33,622 bases of DNA from a virus, in the IMG/VR virus record IMGVR_UViG_3300017971_002399, positions 1 through 33,622 of that record, one strand, 5' to 3'. Both the position numbers and the translations under genes were made by a program. Shown in pieces: positions 30,821 to 33,622 of the stretch. How positions within the stretch are numbered: the first letter of the stretch is position 1; the number at the start of each line of letters is the position of its first letter. The notes beneath the pieces are model-generated. The model searched no databases and was not told the DNA's origin. It worked only from the letters and a program-made list of their open reading frames with translations.

Positions 30821-32283
30821 TGCTTTCAGTGGTTATCCCGGCACGAAACGAGCCTTATTTGCAAAAAACGATAGACGATATTTTTGATAAGGCCGAGGAA
30901 GACCTGGAAATTATCACAATATTGGACGGATATTGGCCTGATCCGCCGTTAAAAGAGGATAAACGTGTTAAGGTCATTCATTGGACGGAATCACGGGGAA
31001 TGCGTAAAGCGATCAATGCCGGCGCGAAAATAGCGCAAGGCAAATATCTAATGAAGTGTGACGCCCACTGTTGCTTTGACCAGGGGTTTGACAAAAAGCT
31101 CAAAGCGGATTGCGAATATGACTGGACGGTCGTACCCAGGCGATATGATCTTAGAAGAAAGACTTGGGAGAGGGGAGATAAAATATACGATTTTCAGTAT
31201 ATCACGAACCCGAAAGACGAACGCTATCCTATGAAAGGTGCCAACTGGCCGGAGTACGCAGAACGGGTAAAAGTCCAGGAGATATGCGATTTAATGACTT
31301 CCCAGGGGTCGTGCTGGTTTATGCACTGGCAACGGTTTTGGGACTTGGGCGGTCTTGACGATGTAAACTACGGCACAATGGGTAGGGAAGCGCAGGAAAC
31401 ATGCTTGAAAGCGTGGCTTTCCGGGGGTCGTTATGTATTAAATCGAAAGACATGGTATGCACATTGGAAGAAAAACGCCGGGAAACATCACCCGTGGAGA
31501 GCAACGTATCCAAAGCCGGTAGGGGATCGTGAAAAATCAAGAGATTATGTCATTGAATGTTTTACAAAAAATAACTGGCCGTTACAGAAGCGTAAGTTTG
31601 AGTGGATAATTGAACACTTTAAGCCCGTACCCACATGGCATAGGAGAGAGAGTTTGGAGCCTATACGATACATACAGGAAACATGGAAGCTAGGAAATGC
31701 ACAAGACCTGCCTATTGAGCTAAAAGGCATCAATCGTGTGGATATGTATAAGCTATTTAAAAAATGCGGATATAAGCGCGGTGCGGAAATAGGCGTATGG
31801 GCGGGAAGAAACGCTCAGGATATTGTCCATGAGATACCCCGTGTCAGGTTATTTCTCATCGACCAATACAAAGATTACCGGGGTGCCCGCAAGCCGCGAG
31901 GGAACAGCAGGCATCAAAAAGCGGAACATCAGGCTCATAAGGCGATGAAGAGTCATAACGTCAAATTTTTAAAGATGAAAAGCGAAGAGGCTATCAATCA
32001 TTTTAAAGACGGGACACTGGACTTCGTGTATATCGACGGGAACCATTTATATGACTATGCCATGCTCGATATTCTTCTGTGGTCGAGAAAAGTCAGGGTG
32101 GGGGGCGTAATTAGCGGGCATGATTATTACAACGCTGATAAATCACGGGTTGGGGTAAAAAGCGCGGTAGACGATTACACCCGATACCACAAAATAAACC
32201 CTTGGTATATCACGGATATGGTGAAGGAAAGGGAACGCAAAAAGAAGAATCCAAGACGGTCTTGGTTCTGGGTAAAACAATGA
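30820..32283 (+). CDS. Bifunctional glycosyltransferase (polypeptide GalNAc-T-like GT2/27) fused to SAM methyltransferase
   Basis: 487 aa, ATG 30820 with AGGAG at 30806-30810, coupled to the Ser-rich gene. The GT-A domain (1-240) has VVIPARNE, TILDGYWPDPP, the metal motif DAH at 81-83 after YLMK, GGLDDVNYGTMGREA and AWLSGGR, and a distal His215 in WYAHW. DxH plus a third His is the metal set of polypeptide GalNAc-transferases rather than of DxD enzymes. The C-terminal half (about 315-487) is a Methyltransf_24 domain with GAEIGVWAGRN and YIDGNHLYDYAMLD, then SGHDYY. The fusion suggests sugar transfer coupled to methylation. Donor and acceptor unproven. Confidence 0.82.
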   Translation: MLSVVIPARNEPYLQKTIDDIFDKAEEDLEIITILDGYWPDPPLKEDKRVKVIHWTESRGMRKAINAGAKIAQGKYLMKCDAHCCFDQGFDKKLKADCEYDWTVVPRRYDLRRKTWERGDKIYDFQYITNPKDERYPMKGANWPEYAERVKVQEICDLMTSQGSCWFMHWQRFWDLGGLDDVNYGTMGREAQETCLKAWLSGGRYVLNRKTWYAHWKKNAGKHHPWRATYPKPVGDREKSRDYVIECFTKNNWPLQKRKFEWIIEHFKPVPTWHRRESLEPIRYIQETWKLGNAQDLPIELKGINRVDMYKLFKKCGYKRGAEIGVWAGRNAQDIVHEIPRVRLFLIDQYKDYRGARKPRGNSRHQKAEHQAHKAMKSHNVKFLKMKSEEAINHFKDGTLDFVYIDGNHLYDYAMLDILLWSRKVRVGGVISGHDYYNADKSRVGVKSAVDDYTRYHKINPWYITDMVKERERKKKNPRRSWFWVKQ

Positions 32284-33622
32284 CAGAATTATCAGTTATA
32301 ATCCCCGGCAGAAATGAGATGTTTTTCAAAAACACGATTGAAAACGTGTTGGCAAACATCCGAGGGGATACTGAAATCATTGGAATATGTGACGGTAATT
32401 GGCCTGATCCGCCCATACCAGATGATCCCAAGGTAAACCTTGTCCACCATACAAAACCCATCGGACAAAGGGCTTCGACCAATGAAGGGGTCGGTCTATC
32501 GGAAGCCAAGTATATCATGAAGTTGGATGCTCATTGTGCGGTCGATGAAGGTTTTGACGTTAAGCTCATGGCTGATTGTGAGTATGATTGGACAGTCATA
32601 CCCAGGATGTATAACCTTCATGCCTTTAATTGGATATGCAAGAAATGTGGAAATGAAACTTACCAAGGCCCGACGCTGACAACGTGCGAGAAATGCGACA
32701 ACACGACAGAGTTTGAGCGCAAGATTCTCTGGCAACCACGCAGAGACAAGCGCACAGATTATATGTGGTTTGACACAAATCTTCATGTTGCGTATTTCGA
32801 CAAGAATTATCTCAAGGAATACGGCAATGATATTGACGCGCTCAAACAAAAGTACGATCACAGGCGCAGGGAATGGGCGAAGGCCGACATTACCGATGTC
32901 ATGTGCGGGGTTGGGGCGTGTTTTTTCATGGAACGAGAGCGGTATTGGGAACTCGGCGGCATGGACGAAGAACATGGTTCATGGGGTCAAATGGCTGTGG
33001 AAGTCGCCTGCAAGACATGGCTTTCCGGCGGGCGGCAGGTGGTAAATAAGAAAACATGGTTTTCTCATATGTTTCGGACGCAAGGCGGTGACTTTGGGTT
33101 TCCGTTTCCCATATCATCCGGGGATATTAAAACCGCCAGAAAGCGATCCCGGAACCTATGGTTCGGGAACTCTTGGCCGAAAGCGGAACGCAAGTTTGAC
33201 TGGTTGATAGAGCATTTTGCGCCTTTACCCGGTTGGGGAACGAAGCTCAAGAAAAGCAAAAGCAAGGCAACGAAGGGGATTGTCTATTATACGGACAATC
33301 ATTGTGAGGAACGGCTGGTCCGCATTTGCCGAAGGCAGTTGCTTAAATGCGTGAACGGGTTTCCGATTGTGTCCGTGAGCCATATCCCTATCAATTTGGG
33401 AAATAATATTGTCGTCGATTGGCAACGGGGCCGTGAGAGCTTATTTAGGCAAATCTTACTGGGCCTTGAAAATATCAATGCCGATATTGTGTTTTTGTGT
33501 GAGCATGACGTTATTTATCATCCAAGCCATTTTGACTTTACCCCGACCCGGAAAGACAGGTTTTACTATAACACGAACCGATGGCAAGTAAACGCGAAGA
33601 CAGGGGATGCGCTGTCCAGGCA
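32280..33622 (+). CDS. Double glycosyltransferase, partial (runs off window)
   Basis: ATG 32280 in an ATGA junction with the previous gene; open to the window end (at least 447 aa). Domain 1 is a paralogue of the upstream GT: VIIPGRNE, CDGNWPDPP, DAH at 83-85, GGMDEEHGSWGQM, CKTWLSGGR and His263 in WFSHMFR. An inserted zinc knuckle (Cys120, Cys123, Cys136, Cys139) lies in the middle. From about residue 330 a second GT-like domain begins (GIVYYTDNHCEERL; FLCEHDVIYHPSHF), with an acidic EHD motif. It therefore probably adds two sugars or extends one. The 3' end is missing. Confidence 0.8.
   Translation, partial: MTELSVIIPGRNEMFFKNTIENVLANIRGDTEIIGICDGNWPDPPIPDDPKVNLVHHTKPIGQRASTNEGVGLSEAKYIMKLDAHCAVDEGFDVKLMADCEYDWTVIPRMYNLHAFNWICKKCGNETYQGPTLTTCEKCDNTTEFERKILWQPRRDKRTDYMWFDTNLHVAYFDKNYLKEYGNDIDALKQKYDHRRREWAKADITDVMCGVGACFFMERERYWELGGMDEEHGSWGQMAVEVACKTWLSGGRQVVNKKTWFSHMFRTQGGDFGFPFPISSGDIKTARKRSRNLWFGNSWPKAERKFDWLIEHFAPLPGWGTKLKKSKSKATKGIVYYTDNHCEERLVRICRRQLLKCVNGFPIVSVSHIPINLGNNIVVDWQRGRESLFRQILLGLENINADIVFLCEHDVIYHPSHFDFTPTRKDRFYYNTNRWQVNAKTGDALSR

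Overview
The window is a contiguous piece of a tailed bacteriophage genome of podovirus-like type. All convincing genes lie on the + strand, are tightly packed, and are often joined by 1, 4 or 8 nt stop/start overlaps. The phage call rests on a large terminase, a portal, a scaffold-like protein, a major capsid protein resembling the SU10/DUF5309 group, a connector/adaptor, a beta-rich tail protein and very large internal-virion-type proteins. No integrase, endolysin, tRNA or CRISPR array was seen. Strong AGGAGG-type ribosome sites and Sec-type signal peptides fit a bacterial, probably Gram-negative, host; the host cannot be named from this sequence.

Layout. (1) 1-3.6 kb, DNA metabolism: a primase-polymerase/ATPase fusion, a RusA-type resolvase, a small HExxH metallopeptidase and small zinc-ribbon proteins. 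The primase gene carries a phased cluster of DnaA-box-like nonamers. (2) 3.6-5.7 kb, control and packaging entry: a sigma70-type promoter that runs straight into an intrinsic terminator, a helix-turn-helix replication-type gene followed by three 24-bp-spaced repeats, a possible small terminase, and several tiny proteins. (3) 5.7-15.5 kb, head genes: terminase, portal, scaffold and capsid. A sugar cassette (sugar C-methyltransferase, GDP-fucose-synthase-like reductase, glycosyltransferase-like protein, cupin) sits between terminase and portal. (4) 15.5-19.6 kb, a second modification cassette: a DUF115/MAF-like protein, two zinc-ribbon proteins, two methyltransferases and a radical SAM/SPASM enzyme. 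(5) 19.6-27.9 kb, connector, tail and internal virion proteins. (6) 27.9-33.6 kb, three consecutive proteins with signal peptides. The last has an Fn3 domain and a 311-residue Ser/Pro mucin-like tract. Two fused glycosyltransferases follow directly.

How it may work together. The last two glycosyltransferases share a GT-A core with a DxH metal motif and a distal His, the pattern of polypeptide GalNAc-transferases (mucin-type O-glycosylation). The gene immediately upstream encodes a Ser-rich repeat protein, an obvious candidate acceptor. With the sugar-nucleotide enzymes, four methyltransferase domains, the MAF-like protein and the radical SAM enzyme, the window reads as a phage-encoded system that makes, transfers and decorates sugars, probably on a phage-made surface or secreted protein. 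This is inference from motifs and gene order. The last gene runs off the window end.
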